Notes: generated by a model from the letters alone, not told the origin. A DNA stretch of 64,000 nucleotides from Salinispora tropica CNB-440 (GCF_000016425.1 NC_009380.1:4282144-4346143), one strand, 5' to 3'; positions 34,649 to 43,157 are shown, counted from the stretch's first letter. Numbers and translations are program-made.

Positions 34649-36057
34649 CGGCGACGAAGCTGCCCGGGTCCGAGCTGGACCTGGCGAGCCAGGTGATCGA
34701 GCTGGTCCACCGGCTGGCTGGGCCGGCCGCGTCGGCCGAGGCGACGGTGACCCGGGCCAATCTGGCGCTGACCCGGTTCGCCAACTCGTTCATCCACCAG
34801 AACGTCGGCGAAGCCCACCTCACCGTACGGCTGCGGCTGCACGTCGCCGGTCGAACCGTCGCCAGCAGCGGCAGCTTCGGCACACCAGACGGGCTGCGGG
34901 CACTCGTCGAGCGCACCCTGACGGCGGTACGGCTCGGTCCGCTCGACCCGGCCTGGCCGGGGCTCACCCCGCCTACACCGATCCCGCCCGGAGCGCCGTT
35001 GGACGCGGCGACCGCGTACGCGGAGCCGGATGAGCGGGCCGATCGGGTCCGCGCCTTCGTGGCGGCGGCCGACGGGCTGGAGACGGCCGGCTACTGCCGC
35101 ACCACCCACCGTTCGTCGGCGTTCGCCAACTCGGCCGGCCACTCGGTGTGGGGCGAGACAACCGAGGCGGCGATGGACGGCATCGCCCGCACCGACGTCT
35201 CGGACGGGGTGGCCCGGCTGGCCGCCGACCGCCTGGCCGACCTGGACGGTTCCGTCCTCGGCACCCGTGCCGCCGGCAGGGCTCGCGCGGCGACCAACCC
35301 CGTCGAGCTGCCGCCTGGCCGGTACGAGGTGGTGCTGGAGCCGGCCGCCGTCGCCGACCTACTCCAGAACCTGTCCTCCTACGGGTTCAACGGCAAACGG
35401 CACAACGAGGGTCAGTCCTTCGCCGAGCCCGGCACCACGCAGTTCGATCCGATGGTGACCCTGGTGGACGACCCCCTCGACCGGTCCGGTCCGCCGTTCG
35501 ACGTGGAGGGCACTCGGCGGGCGGCGTTGACCCTGGTCGACGCCGGCGTCACCGGTGCCGTCGCGCACGATCGGCGCTCCGCGGCCCTGGCCGGCACCAC
35601 CTCAACCGGACACGCCGCCCCCGGCGGCGCCGCCTGGGGTCCGGTCCCCCGAAACCTGCGCCTCACCGCCACCTCGAGCCCGGCGGTGCGGCAGCCCGAG
35701 TCCGGCGACACCCGAACCGGAACGGTCGTTGACCCGGACACCGCCGCGCTACTCGCCGGCGTCCGCCGTGGCCTGCTGGTCAGCGACCTCTGGTACACCC
35801 GGGTGCTCGACCCGAAGAGTCTGGTCATCACGGGCCTCACCCGCAACGGGGTGTGGCTGGTGGAGGAGGGCGTGGTGACTCGGGCGGTACGCGACCTCCG
35901 GTTCACCGAGTCCTATCCGCGCGCGCTCGGCCCCGGGGCGGTGCTCGGCGTCGGGCACACGCTGGCCCGCCAGCCCGACCGCGTGGACGGAGTCTGGTGG
36001 GAGGCGCCGGCGCTGCGCCTCGCCGGATGGAACTTCACCGGTGGGGCCTCCGGCTGA
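34645..36057 (+). CDS. tldE: TldE/PmbA-type partner protein
   Basis: Non-catalytic partner of TldD, 470 residues with the same fold but no HExxxH. Recognisable segments are ALTRFANSFIHQNVGE near residue 40, GFNGKRHNEGQSF near 245 and the C-terminal LVITGLTRNGVWLVEEG. The GTG at 34645 overlaps the tldD stop, consistent with equal production of both subunits. 248 bp without a gene follow before sdhC; they contain only a weak 6-bp hairpin (GCGCCG/CGGCGC near 36190) and presumably the sdh promoter. Confidence 0.92.
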   Translation: MTATKLPGSELDLASQVIELVHRLAGPAASAEATVTRANLALTRFANSFIHQNVGEAHLTVRLRLHVAGRTVASSGSFGTPDGLRALVERTLTAVRLGPLDPAWPGLTPPTPIPPGAPLDAATAYAEPDERADRVRAFVAAADGLETAGYCRTTHRSSAFANSAGHSVWGETTEAAMDGIARTDVSDGVARLAADRLADLDGSVLGTRAAGRARAATNPVELPPGRYEVVLEPAAVADLLQNLSSYGFNGKRHNEGQSFAEPGTTQFDPMVTLVDDPLDRSGPPFDVEGTRRAALTLVDAGVTGAVAHDRRSAALAGTTSTGHAAPGGAAWGPVPRNLRLTATSSPAVRQPESGDTRTGTVVDPDTAALLAGVRRGLLVSDLWYTRVLDPKSLVITGLTRNGVWLVEEGVVTRAVRDLRFTESYPRALGPGAVLGVGHTLARQPDRVDGVWWEAPALRLAGWNFTGGASG

Positions 36058-36305
36058 CCCGCGACCTCCAGTCGCACGAACGGACGGGCCTCGATGTACC
36101 GACAGGCCTTTTCAAGAACGGGGACACACGGGACACTGCCTTGCGCGGACGGCTCGCAAAGATCGGCGTAACGTGTGTCACTTAGCTGCGCCGTTTCTCC
36201 GGCGCGGTCGTTGGTGTGCGCATGACGTCGGCAAGCGGGTGCGGCCCGGTTGCCTACCGAACTTGATCCGCCGCCCATCCGGGCCCCGTCAGGGAGACGA
36301 CTGGA

Positions 36306-37124
36306 ATGACATCAACGGCAACGAGGCCGGGAGGGCCGGGCGCGCCTCCGCGGGCTGCCATCGCGGCGAGAACGTTGCGTACGGACCGCTGGTGGGTGCA
36401 GCCCGTCGGCATCGCCGCGATTCTGCTCCTCTTCATCGTCTATTCGACGATCCGAATCTTCATGGCGAAGTGGTACTACGTCGAGGACTACCACTACCTC
36501 ACGCCGCTGTACTCGCCGTGCATGACCGACTCGTGTGTACCCGGCTCGTCGCACTTCGGCACCCCGTTCGGGGAGTTCCCCTTCTTCCTCCCACTCGGCA
36601 TCGTCGCCTTCCCGATCGTCGCCGGGTTCCGGGTGACCTGCTACTACTACCGCAAGGCGGGCTACCGCTCATTGTGGGCGTCCCCACCGGCCTGCTCCGT
36701 GACCGAGCCACACCAAAAGTACACCGGGGAGACCCGGTTCCCGCTGTTCGTCATGAACTGGCACCGGTACTTCTTCTACCTGGCCTTCGTGATCCTGCTG
36801 ATCAACATCTACGACGCGTTCCTCGCGTTCCGCGGGCCGGACGGGGCCTTCGGCGTCGGCCTGGGCACGCTGATCATCCTGGTCAACATCGTCGCTCTCG
36901 CCGGCTACACGCTCTCCTGCCACGCCTGCCGGCACGTGATGGGCGGGCGGCTGAAGCACTTCTCCCGGAACCCGGTGCGTTACCGCTTCTGGACGTTGAT
37001 CTCGAAGCTGAACGTCCGGCACGGCACGTTCGCCATGGTGTCGCTGTTCACGGTGATCTTCACCGACTTCTACATCATGGCCGTATCTGCCGGCTGGTTC
37101 ACCGACCTGCGGTTCATCAACTAG
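36306..37124 (+). CDS. sdhC: Succinate dehydrogenase membrane anchor (Sdh1-type)
   Basis: Integral membrane subunit of 272 residues with about five transmembrane helices (residues about 33-53, 96-112, 155-175, 188-208 and 240-262). It matches the single large anchor subunit of actinobacterial Sdh1 (Rv0249c type) rather than a small SdhC/SdhD pair. Histidines in NWHRYFFYLAF and LSCHACRHVMGG lie in or next to helices and could bind heme. The ATG follows GGGAG at about 10 nt. First gene of sdhCAB, feeding electrons from succinate to menaquinone. Confidence 0.92.
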   Translation: MTSTATRPGGPGAPPRAAIAARTLRTDRWWVQPVGIAAILLLFIVYSTIRIFMAKWYYVEDYHYLTPLYSPCMTDSCVPGSSHFGTPFGEFPFFLPLGIVAFPIVAGFRVTCYYYRKAGYRSLWASPPACSVTEPHQKYTGETRFPLFVMNWHRYFFYLAFVILLINIYDAFLAFRGPDGAFGVGLGTLIILVNIVALAGYTLSCHACRHVMGGRLKHFSRNPVRYRFWTLISKLNVRHGTFAMVSLFTVIFTDFYIMAVSAGWFTDLRFIN

Positions 37125-37134
37125 AGGGCCCGAC

Positions 37135-39048
37135 ATGACCACTACCACGCGAATCGAACGACACCACTACGACGTCGTCGTGATCGGGGCCGGCGGCGCC
37201 GGGCTGCGGGCGGCGATCGAGGCCCGGCTGGCCGGCAAGAAGACCGCGATCATCTCGAAGTCGCTCTTCGGCAAGGCACACACGGTGATGGCCGAGGGCG
37301 GCGCCGCCGCCGCGATGGGGAACGTGAACAGCCGGGACAGCTGGCAGGTGCACTTCCGCGACACCATGCGCGGCGGCAAGTTCCTGAACAACTTCCGCAT
37401 GGCCGAGCTACACGCGAAGGAGTCGCCGCAGCGGATCTGGGAGCTGGAGACCTACGGCGCCCTCTTCGACCGGACGACAGACGGCAAGATCTCCCAGCGC
37501 AACTTCGGCGGGCACGAGTACCCGCGCCTCGCGCACGTGGGCGACCGAACCGGCCTGGAGCTGATCCGCACCCTCCAGCAGAAGATCGTCTCCCTACAAC
37601 AGGAAGATCAGCGCGAGCACGGCTCCTACGACGCCCGAATCCGGGTCTTCGCCGAGACCACCATCACCGAGCTGCTACTCGACGGTGACCGGATCGCCGG
37701 CGCCTTCGGCTACTACCGGGAGTCGGGGGAGTTCGTTCTCTTCGAGGCACCGGCAGTGGTGCTGGCGACTGGCGGGGTCGGCCGCTCGTACAAGGTCACC
37801 TCGAACTCCTGGGAGTACACCGGGGACGGCCACGCGCTGGCGCTGCGCGCCGGGGCGACGCTGATCAACATGGAGTTTCTCCAGTTCCACCCGACCGGCA
37901 TGGTCTGGCCTCCCTCGGTGAAGGGCATCCTGGTCACCGAGTCGGTGCGCGGTGATGGTGGGGTCCTGAAAAACTCCGAGGGCAAGCGATTCATGTTCGA
38001 CTACGTGCCGGATGTGTTCCGGAAGCAGTACGCGGACAGTGAGGCCGAGGCGGACCGCTGGTACGACGACCCGGACAACAATCGGCGTCCACCGGAGCTG
38101 CTTCCCCGCGACGAGGTGGCCCGGGCCATCAACAGCGAGGTCAAGGCGGGCCGGGGCACTCCCGCGGGCGGCGTCTACCTGGACATCGCCTCCCGGCTGC
38201 CGGCGGAGGAGATTCGTCGTCGCCTCCCGTCGATGTATCACCAGTTCAAGGAGCTGGCCGATGTCGACATCACCCGGGAGTCGATGGAGGTCGGGCCGAC
38301 CTGCCACTACGTGATGGGTGGGGTGGAGGTCGACCCCGACTCCGGCGCCGCGTTCGGCCACGTCCGCGGGCTGTTCGCCGCCGGCGAGGTCTCCGGCGGG
38401 ATGCACGGCTCCAACCGGCTCGGCGGTAACTCCCTGTCGGACCTGCTGGTCTTCGGCAAGCGGGCGGGCGGGCACGCCGCCTCGTACGCCGACGGGTTGG
38501 CGTCCCGGCCCCGGGTCCCGGTGCCGGCGGTCGAGACCGCGGTGGAGACGGCCCTGGCCCCGTTGCAGCGGGACACCGGCGAGAGTCCGTACGTTCTGCA
38601 GCAGGATCTCCAGGCGGTGATGGGCGACCTGGTCGGCATCATTCGGCGGGAGGGTGAGCTGGTTGACGCGCTGTCCCGGCTCGGGGAGCTTCGCGAACGA
38701 GTGGCCAAGGTGAGCGCGGCGGGTGGCCGGCGCTACAACCCGGGCTGGCACCTTGCCCTTGATCTCCGCAACATGCTGGTGGTCTCCGAGTGCACCGCGA
38801 AGGCAGCACTGGAGCGACGGGAGTCGCGGGGCGGCCACACCCGGGAGGACCATCCAACGATGGACCCGGCCTGGCGGCGGGTCAACCAGGTCTGCTCCCT
38901 GGAGGACGACATCGTTCACCTGGACCGCAAGCCGCTACCGCGGATGCGGCCGGAGCTTTTCGCGCTCTTCGACCGCGCGGAGTTGGCCAAGTACCTGACC
39001 GACGAGGAGCTGGCGGAGTTCGACGCCCTCGCCAAGGAGGAGCGCTGA
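37135..39048 (+). CDS. sdhA: Succinate dehydrogenase/fumarate reductase flavoprotein
   Basis: FAD-containing catalytic subunit of 637 residues. The dinucleotide-binding motif is VVVIGAGGAGLRAAIEA (about residues 14-30). The covalent FAD histidine lies in SLFGKAHTVMAEGG (about 48). Active-site segments are LQFHPTGM and RGDGG, and the C-terminal GGNSLSDLLVFGKRAG contacts FAD. The ATG is 10 nt after the sdhC stop. It forms the soluble head with SdhB on the cytoplasmic side of the membrane. Confidence 0.96.
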   Translation: MTTTTRIERHHYDVVVIGAGGAGLRAAIEARLAGKKTAIISKSLFGKAHTVMAEGGAAAAMGNVNSRDSWQVHFRDTMRGGKFLNNFRMAELHAKESPQRIWELETYGALFDRTTDGKISQRNFGGHEYPRLAHVGDRTGLELIRTLQQKIVSLQQEDQREHGSYDARIRVFAETTITELLLDGDRIAGAFGYYRESGEFVLFEAPAVVLATGGVGRSYKVTSNSWEYTGDGHALALRAGATLINMEFLQFHPTGMVWPPSVKGILVTESVRGDGGVLKNSEGKRFMFDYVPDVFRKQYADSEAEADRWYDDPDNNRRPPELLPRDEVARAINSEVKAGRGTPAGGVYLDIASRLPAEEIRRRLPSMYHQFKELADVDITRESMEVGPTCHYVMGGVEVDPDSGAAFGHVRGLFAAGEVSGGMHGSNRLGGNSLSDLLVFGKRAGGHAASYADGLASRPRVPVPAVETAVETALAPLQRDTGESPYVLQQDLQAVMGDLVGIIRREGELVDALSRLGELRERVAKVSAAGGRRYNPGWHLALDLRNMLVVSECTAKAALERRESRGGHTREDHPTMDPAWRRVNQVCSLEDDIVHLDRKPLPRMRPELFALFDRAELAKYLTDEELAEFDALAKEER

Positions 39049-39051
39049 GGA

Positions 39052-40152
39052 ATGGGAACTGAGAAGAGCCAGGCGGCCGGCACCCCGGCCACGAAGCGTC
39101 AGTTTCGCATCTGGCGGGGCGACGAGACCGGTGGCGACCTGAAGGAATACCTGGTCGAGGTGAAGGAGGGCGAGGTCGTCCTCGACATCATCCACCGACT
39201 TCAGAGCACGGAGGCACCGGACCTCGCCTGCCGCTGGAACTGCAAGGCCGGCAAGTGCGGCTCCTGCTCGGTGGAGATCAACGGCAAACCGAAGCTGGCC
39301 TGTATGACCAGGATGTCGACCTTCACGGAAGACGAGACGATCTCGGTCACACCGCTGCGCACGTTCCCGATCGTTCGAGACCTGGTCACCGACGTCTCGT
39401 TCAACTACGAGAAGGCCCGGGAGACACCGGCCTTCGCGCCGCCCCCCGGTGTCGCTCCCGGCGACTACCGGATGCAGCAGGTTGACGTCGAGCGCTCGCA
39501 GGAGTTCCGCAAGTGCATCGAGTGCTTCCTCTGCCAGACGGTCTGTCACGTGATCCGGGACCACGAGGAGAACAAGCCGGCCTTCGCCGGGCCGCGGTAC
39601 TTCATCCGGGCCGCCGAGTTGGACATGCACCCGCTGGACGCGCGGGACGACCGCAAGGAGTACGCGCAGGCCGAACAGGGCCTTGGCTACTGCAACATCA
39701 CCAAGTGCTGCACCGAGGTCTGCCCCGAGCACATCAAGATCACCGATAACGGGATTATCCCCATGAAGGAGCGGGTAGTAGACCGGAAGTATGATCCTCT
39801 TGTTTGGCTTGGAAACAAGATCTTCCGGAGGGGTCAGGTGCCTCAGACCAGCGTGACCAGCGAGCACTCCCCGGGTGCCGTGCGCACCCCCGCGACCGGC
39901 CCGCCAGCGGTCCACTCGCACGCGGGAGGGTCCCACGACCCGAAGGCCGAGGCGCAGGCGCAGGCGGGCGTCAACTGGCACCGCGAGGTGCCGAAACCGA
40001 CCGCCCCGGCGGTTGACGAGTCCGGCAAGCTGCCGCTGACCGAGCTCACCTTCGATCGGCCGGCGGCACCGTCGCCATTCGGCGAGGACGTGAGCTTCCC
40101 ACTGCCGCCGGAACACCTGAACTACGCCCACCCGGAGCAGGACAAGCACTGA
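39052..40152 (+). CDS. sdhB: Succinate dehydrogenase iron-sulfur subunit, extended C-terminus
   Basis: Electron-transfer subunit with all three clusters: 2Fe-2S in CRWNCKAGKCGSC with a later Cys in PKLACMT, then CIECFLCQTVC and CNITKCCTEVCP for the 4Fe-4S and 3Fe-4S centres. The protein is 366 residues, while family members of this type are near 250. After the usual end at about residue 262 (WLGNKIFRR) there is a tail of about 105 residues rich in Pro, Ala, His and Gly, with no cysteine and no membrane segment. The frame is intact. ATG is 3 nt after the sdhA stop; a strong terminator follows. Confidence 0.94.
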   Translation: MGTEKSQAAGTPATKRQFRIWRGDETGGDLKEYLVEVKEGEVVLDIIHRLQSTEAPDLACRWNCKAGKCGSCSVEINGKPKLACMTRMSTFTEDETISVTPLRTFPIVRDLVTDVSFNYEKARETPAFAPPPGVAPGDYRMQQVDVERSQEFRKCIECFLCQTVCHVIRDHEENKPAFAGPRYFIRAAELDMHPLDARDDRKEYAQAEQGLGYCNITKCCTEVCPEHIKITDNGIIPMKERVVDRKYDPLVWLGNKIFRRGQVPQTSVTSEHSPGAVRTPATGPPAVHSHAGGSHDPKAEAQAQAGVNWHREVPKPTAPAVDESGKLPLTELTFDRPAAPSPFGEDVSFPLPPEHLNYAHPEQDKH

Positions 40153-40168
40153 ACACGGCAGCGACGAT

Positions 40169-40202
40169 GACAAAGCCGGCGGCAGACTCCGCCGGCTTTG
40201 TC
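40169..40202 (+). terminator. Terminator of the sdh operon
   Basis: GACAAAGCCGGCGG pairs perfectly with CCGCCGGCTTTGTC (14 bp) around CAGACT, 16 nt after the sdhB stop. Confidence 0.85.
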
Positions 40203-40236
40203 CGCTTTCGGGTTGCCCTACCGGTTCTGCCGCGGG

Positions 40237-40623
40237 TCAGTCGGCAGCCAGCAACGGGCGGAGCGCGGCGACAATCGGGGCATCGGCGGGTAGCCAGGTG
40301 ACGCTGTCCAACTCGGCCGCGGAGAGCCAACGCAGCGCCGAGTGCTCCAATGCCTGCGGCCGGTCACCGTGCAGCAGCCGGGCCAGATACACCTTCAGCA
40401 CCGAGCGCCCGTGGGCCATCCGAACACTCCGGCCGACCCGGTCACCGATCTCCACCCGGACGGCCAACTCCTCAGCGCACTCACGCAGGAGCGCCGCGGT
40501 CTCGCTCTCCCCCGGCTCCACCTTGCCACCGGGGAACTCCCACTTGCCCGCCACCTCCGGCGGGGCAGACCGCGCGCAGGCCAACACCCGACCGTTCCGG
40601 ATGATTGCCGCGCCGACGATCAC
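40237..40623 (-). CDS. NUDIX hydrolase, MutT-like
   Basis: MutT-type protein of 128 residues from the GTG at 40623. The NUDIX box reads GGKVEPGESETAALLRE then CAEEL, with EFPGGK just before it as in 8-oxo-dGTP pyrophosphatases. It is probably a nucleotide-pool sanitising enzyme; the exact substrate is unproven. A second in-frame GTG at 40677 would add 18 residues. Neither start has a good Shine-Dalgarno. Converges with sdhB. Confidence 0.87.
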   Translation of the reverse strand: MIVGAAIIRNGRVLACARSAPPEVAGKWEFPGGKVEPGESETAALLRECAEELAVRVEIGDRVGRSVRMAHGRSVLKVYLARLLHGDRPQALEHSALRWLSAAELDSVTWLPADAPIVAALRPLLAAD

Positions 40624-40856
40624 CTTCGGCTCGGGTCGCTCGACCCGGCCGCCATCGCTTGCCTGTTCGGTCCGCACGAGCGTCCAGCGTGCCAGATCAA
40701 TCGGCGGTTTGGGTACCGTGGCCGACCCATCAGGCCAGGAAGACCCAGAAGTGTGGCCGTGGACACAGTTCCTACGGAGGGACAGACTAAGACCACCAAA
40801 AAGGCACGGGAAAGCGACGATCAGGCCACAAGACAGCAACGATGCCGGGAGGTGTG

Positions 40857-41162
40857 GTGGTACGCATGCCGTTCGGGCGGGGTAAGCACAACTATCTCAA
40901 CGATGTGTTGACCCTGCTGCCCGGTTGGACCCGGGAGGGCGAAGGAATCCGACGGACGCTCCCCATCGACGACTCGCAGCATGCGGCACTCACCGAGCGG
41001 GTGAAGGTGGTTGCTGACGCACTGCATCTTCGCCCCGAGATCAACCGCCGCGCCGATCAGACCGAGATCCGGGTCGGCCACGAGACCGTGCCGCTGACCG
41101 AAGGCGAAGTCCTGCTGGCCGCCCGCATCGAGGATGCGTATCGCGCCGTCACCGAGCCCTGA
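40857..41162 (+). CDS. Pterin-carbinolamine dehydratase-like protein
   Basis: A 101-residue protein with the beta-alpha-beta layout of 4a-hydroxytetrahydrobiopterin dehydratases: LPGWTREGEGIRRTL, a helix at ALTERVKVVADALHL, then RPEINRRADQTEIRV. The catalytic His-His-Pro of the family appears as H-L-R-P, so at least one catalytic histidine is missing. It may be a non-catalytic relative with a binding or structural role. GTG at 40857 is chosen because GGGAGG lies about 5 nt upstream; ATG at 40866 is an alternative. Confidence 0.6.
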   Translation: MVRMPFGRGKHNYLNDVLTLLPGWTREGEGIRRTLPIDDSQHAALTERVKVVADALHLRPEINRRADQTEIRVGHETVPLTEGEVLLAARIEDAYRAVTEP

Positions 41163-41238
41163 GGGCTCCACGAAGGACACCAGTAACAGACGCATCGCCG
41201 CCGATCGACTCGCTGATCTTCGATGTGCACCCCGTGCC

Positions 41239-41244
41239 TACGCT
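41239..41244 (+). promoter_or_regulatory. -10 element for leaderless PH-domain gene
   Basis: TACGCT then GAGAGC then ATG at 41251. Confidence 0.5.
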
Positions 41245-41250
41245 GAGAGC

Positions 41251-41613
41251 ATGGCGAACGCGACGTACGACCGCAAGGAGCAGTTCCAGCAGATCCAGAG
41301 CGGGCTCCTCGACGGCGAGCAGATTATCGCCGTCTACGACGCCGTCGGCACCGGCACCGGCTTCATCGGCGTGACCGACCGGCGCGTAATCATTCAGGAC
41401 CGCTCATTCATCGGCAAACGCTACGCGATCACCAGCATCCCGTACGCGAAGATCACCAGCGTGAGCGTGGTCAGCAACAAGTCGTGGGGCGGCTCGTTCT
41501 TCTCCACCGGCGCCATCGCCATTCACGTCGGCACGCACACCTACGAGGTGGAGTTCCGGGGCTCCCAGAAGAGCCACCATGTGCACAACGTGATCCTGCA
41601 CTACATCAGCTGA
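41251..41613 (+). CDS. Bacterial PH-domain protein, 120 aa
   Basis: One bacterial pleckstrin-homology-like domain covers nearly the whole protein: GTGFIGVTDRRVIIQD, then FIGKRYAITSIPYAKITSVSV and the C-terminal helix after YEVEFRGSQ. The phrase GVTDRRVII is the usual marker of this fold. No membrane segment. Function unknown; such domains bind lipids or proteins. No Shine-Dalgarno; see the -10 element. Converges with the aminopeptidase gene 41 bp away. Confidence 0.82.
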   Translation: MANATYDRKEQFQQIQSGLLDGEQIIAVYDAVGTGTGFIGVTDRRVIIQDRSFIGKRYAITSIPYAKITSVSVVSNKSWGGSFFSTGAIAIHVGTHTYEVEFRGSQKSHHVHNVILHYIS

Positions 41614-41654
41614 CCCACGGCCCGAATGCTGCGACCCGTCGGCGCGTCGCCCCC

Positions 41655-42473
41655 TCATGAGGTCGTCGTGGGCCTGCTGGTGGGATCGGTGCTGGTGGCA
41701 CCGCGGCTGGGGCGATGGGTCAGGATCTGGGGGCCCGTGGCGGTGATGGCGATCGAGTGTTCGGAGTGGGCGGTACGGGAGCCGTCGGCGGAGCGGATCG
41801 TCCAGCCGTCCTCGTCAAACTTGATCTTGTCGGTGGAGGCGCAGAACCAAGGCTCGATGGCGATGGTGAGGCCGGGATGGAGCTTCAGGCCGCGACGGGC
41901 GCGGGCGTTGTTGGCCACGTGTGGCGCCTCGTGCATAGTGCGGCCGATGCCATGACCACCGAACTCGCCGTTGACCCGGTAACCGTAGGAGTGCGCGACC
42001 TGACCGATCGCGGCGGAGATGTCACCGAGCCGGCCGCCGGGCTGGGCGGCGGCGATGCCGGCGTCGAGGGCAACCTCGGTGGCCTCGATCAGCTTCAGGT
42101 CGGCCGGGGCGGGGGTGCCGACGATGAGCGAGAGCGCCGAGTCGGCAACCCAACCCTCGATGCTGACCGCCATGTCGATGCTGAGCAGGTCTCCATCGCG
42201 GAGGAGATAGTCGTGCGGCAGGCCGTGCAGTACCGCGTCGTTGACCGACAGGCAGAGAACGTTGCGGAAGGGGCCGCGGCCGAACGAGGGAGCGTAGTCC
42301 CAGTAGCAGGACTCGGCGCCGCGTTGCGCGATCCGACGTCGGGCGTGGTGTTCGAGATCCATCAGGTTGACGCCGACCGCGGCAACCTCGCTCAGTTCGG
42401 CGAGCAACTCACCGACGAACTGGCCGGTCACCGCCATCTGGTCGATCTCCTCGGCGGACTTCAGCTCGATCAC
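41655..42473 (-). CDS. map: Methionine aminopeptidase, type I, paired with XRE regulator
   Basis: A 272-residue enzyme removing N-terminal methionine. All expected metal and active-site residues are visible: His in AVLHGLPHDY, Asp in LSIDMAV, Asp in WVADSA, His in GHGIGRTMHEAPHV, Glu in IEPWF and Glu in HSEHSIAIT. A serine/threonine-rich tail of 20 residues follows the fold. The housekeeping map of actinobacteria usually sits in the ribosomal protein cluster by adk, so this is probably a second copy. GTG at 42473 follows GGGAGG by 4 nt. Divergent from a small XRE gene, with AT-rich repeats between them. Confidence 0.93.
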   Translation of the reverse strand: MIELKSAEEIDQMAVTGQFVGELLAELSEVAAVGVNLMDLEHHARRRIAQRGAESCYWDYAPSFGRGPFRNVLCLSVNDAVLHGLPHDYLLRDGDLLSIDMAVSIEGWVADSALSLIVGTPAPADLKLIEATEVALDAGIAAAQPGGRLGDISAAIGQVAHSYGYRVNGEFGGHGIGRTMHEAPHVANNARARRGLKLHPGLTIAIEPWFCASTDKIKFDEDGWTIRSADGSRTAHSEHSIAITATGPQILTHRPSRGATSTDPTSRPTTTS

Positions 42474-42490
42474 GACGCCTCCCTCTCAGC

Positions 42491-42517
42491 GGTATTTTTA
42501 TACCCTATTTTTATACC
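42491..42517. promoter_or_regulatory. Tandem AT-rich operator-like repeats between map and XRE
   Basis: GGTATTTTTATACC (42491-42504) is a palindrome with GGTAT/ATACC arms. TATTTTTATACC recurs 13 bp later (42506-42517), so two protein-sized half-turn-spaced sites lie in tandem. The block is strikingly AT-rich in a 70% GC region. It ends 17 nt before the map start and overlaps where the map -10 should be, and it lies about 40-67 nt upstream of the XRE start. That is the position expected for an operator of the adjacent regulator. Confidence 0.65.
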
Positions 42518-42545
42518 ACCCCCGCGCCACAGGGGTACCGGGGGA

Positions 42546-42551
42546 TATCCT
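42546..42551 (+). promoter_or_regulatory. -10 element for leaderless XRE gene
   Basis: TATCCT then GCTGGC then ATG at 42558. Confidence 0.5.
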
Positions 42552-42557
42552 GCTGGC

Positions 42558-42824
42558 ATGGTTCGCCAACCCCTGACCGCCGAGCAGATCGCCGCGGGTC
42601 AGCGCCTCGGAGTCGCCCTCCGGGCCGCACGGGCCGACCGCAGTCTCGTCGAGGTGGCCCTGGCGGCCGGCATCTCCCCCGAGACACTACGCAAGATCGA
42701 GTCAGGTCGTCTGCCCGCACCGGCGTTCGGCACCGTGGTCCGCCTCAGCCGGGCCCTCGACGCCCCTCTCAGCGACCTGGCCGATGCCTGGCTGACCAAC
42801 CCGCCCATCCGCCAGGCATCCTGA
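42558..42824 (+). CDS. Small XRE-family regulator paired with map
   Basis: An 88-residue protein made almost only of a helix-turn-helix domain: RLGVALRAARADRSLVEVAL, then AGISPETLRKIESGR as the recognition region, then FGTVVRLSRALDAPLSDL. It has no ligand or dimerisation domain beyond this. Its start shows no Shine-Dalgarno but has TATCCT 6 nt upstream. Divergent from map with operator-like repeats between, so it probably controls map and itself. Confidence 0.88.
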   Translation: MVRQPLTAEQIAAGQRLGVALRAARADRSLVEVALAAGISPETLRKIESGRLPAPAFGTVVRLSRALDAPLSDLADAWLTNPPIRQAS

Positions 42825-43157
42825 CCAGCAGCGGCGAGTTCGACTCCCGGGCCGCCGCTCGCCGGCACAGCCCGCTGGTCGAGCGCACCTGCCCACTCGC
42901 GGTCCGCGCCGGACAACTGCTCCCGGCGACGTACCCGACTGCGTCGGTTAGCCACCCGAGCACGTCAGACTTCCGAGGGGTTCCGCTCCTGCCGCTTGCC
43001 GGTAGGGCGGAACCCCTCAGCCCGTTCCTACCGCTGCGTGGGCAGCCGACGCCAACGGCCGCCCCGCACGCAGCGCTGGGCCCGCCGGACCGAGCTGTAC
43101 CGGCGGGCCCGGCTAGGCGTGGACAGCGGGACGCGGATCAGAAGCATTACTGGAGCC
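42825..43157. other. Intergenic region between XRE and DoxX genes
   Basis: 333 bp with no convincing gene on either strand. The only structure seen is the long hairpin at 42975-43018. The short open frames here lack starts with ribosome binding sites. Confidence 0.6.
42975..43018. terminator. Long hairpin between convergent genes
   Basis: GAGGGGTTCCGC pairs with GCGGAACCCCTC (12 bp). The stem continues inward, after a bulged T, with CCTGCCG against CGGTAGG (one mismatch) around a 5-nt loop. It lies between the XRE gene and the DoxX gene and can end both. Confidence 0.75.

Noticed and set aside
36180-36215. Hairpin GCGCCG/CGGCGC before the sdh operon as a riboswitch or operator
   Set aside because: The stem is only 6 bp, common by chance at this GC content, and no conserved riboswitch core is recognisable.
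42836-42850. GAGTTCGACTCCCGG, resembling a tRNA T-loop (possible tRNA or attachment site)
   Set aside because: The bases around the TTCGACT loop do not pair as a T-stem, and no acceptor or anticodon arms can be drawn.
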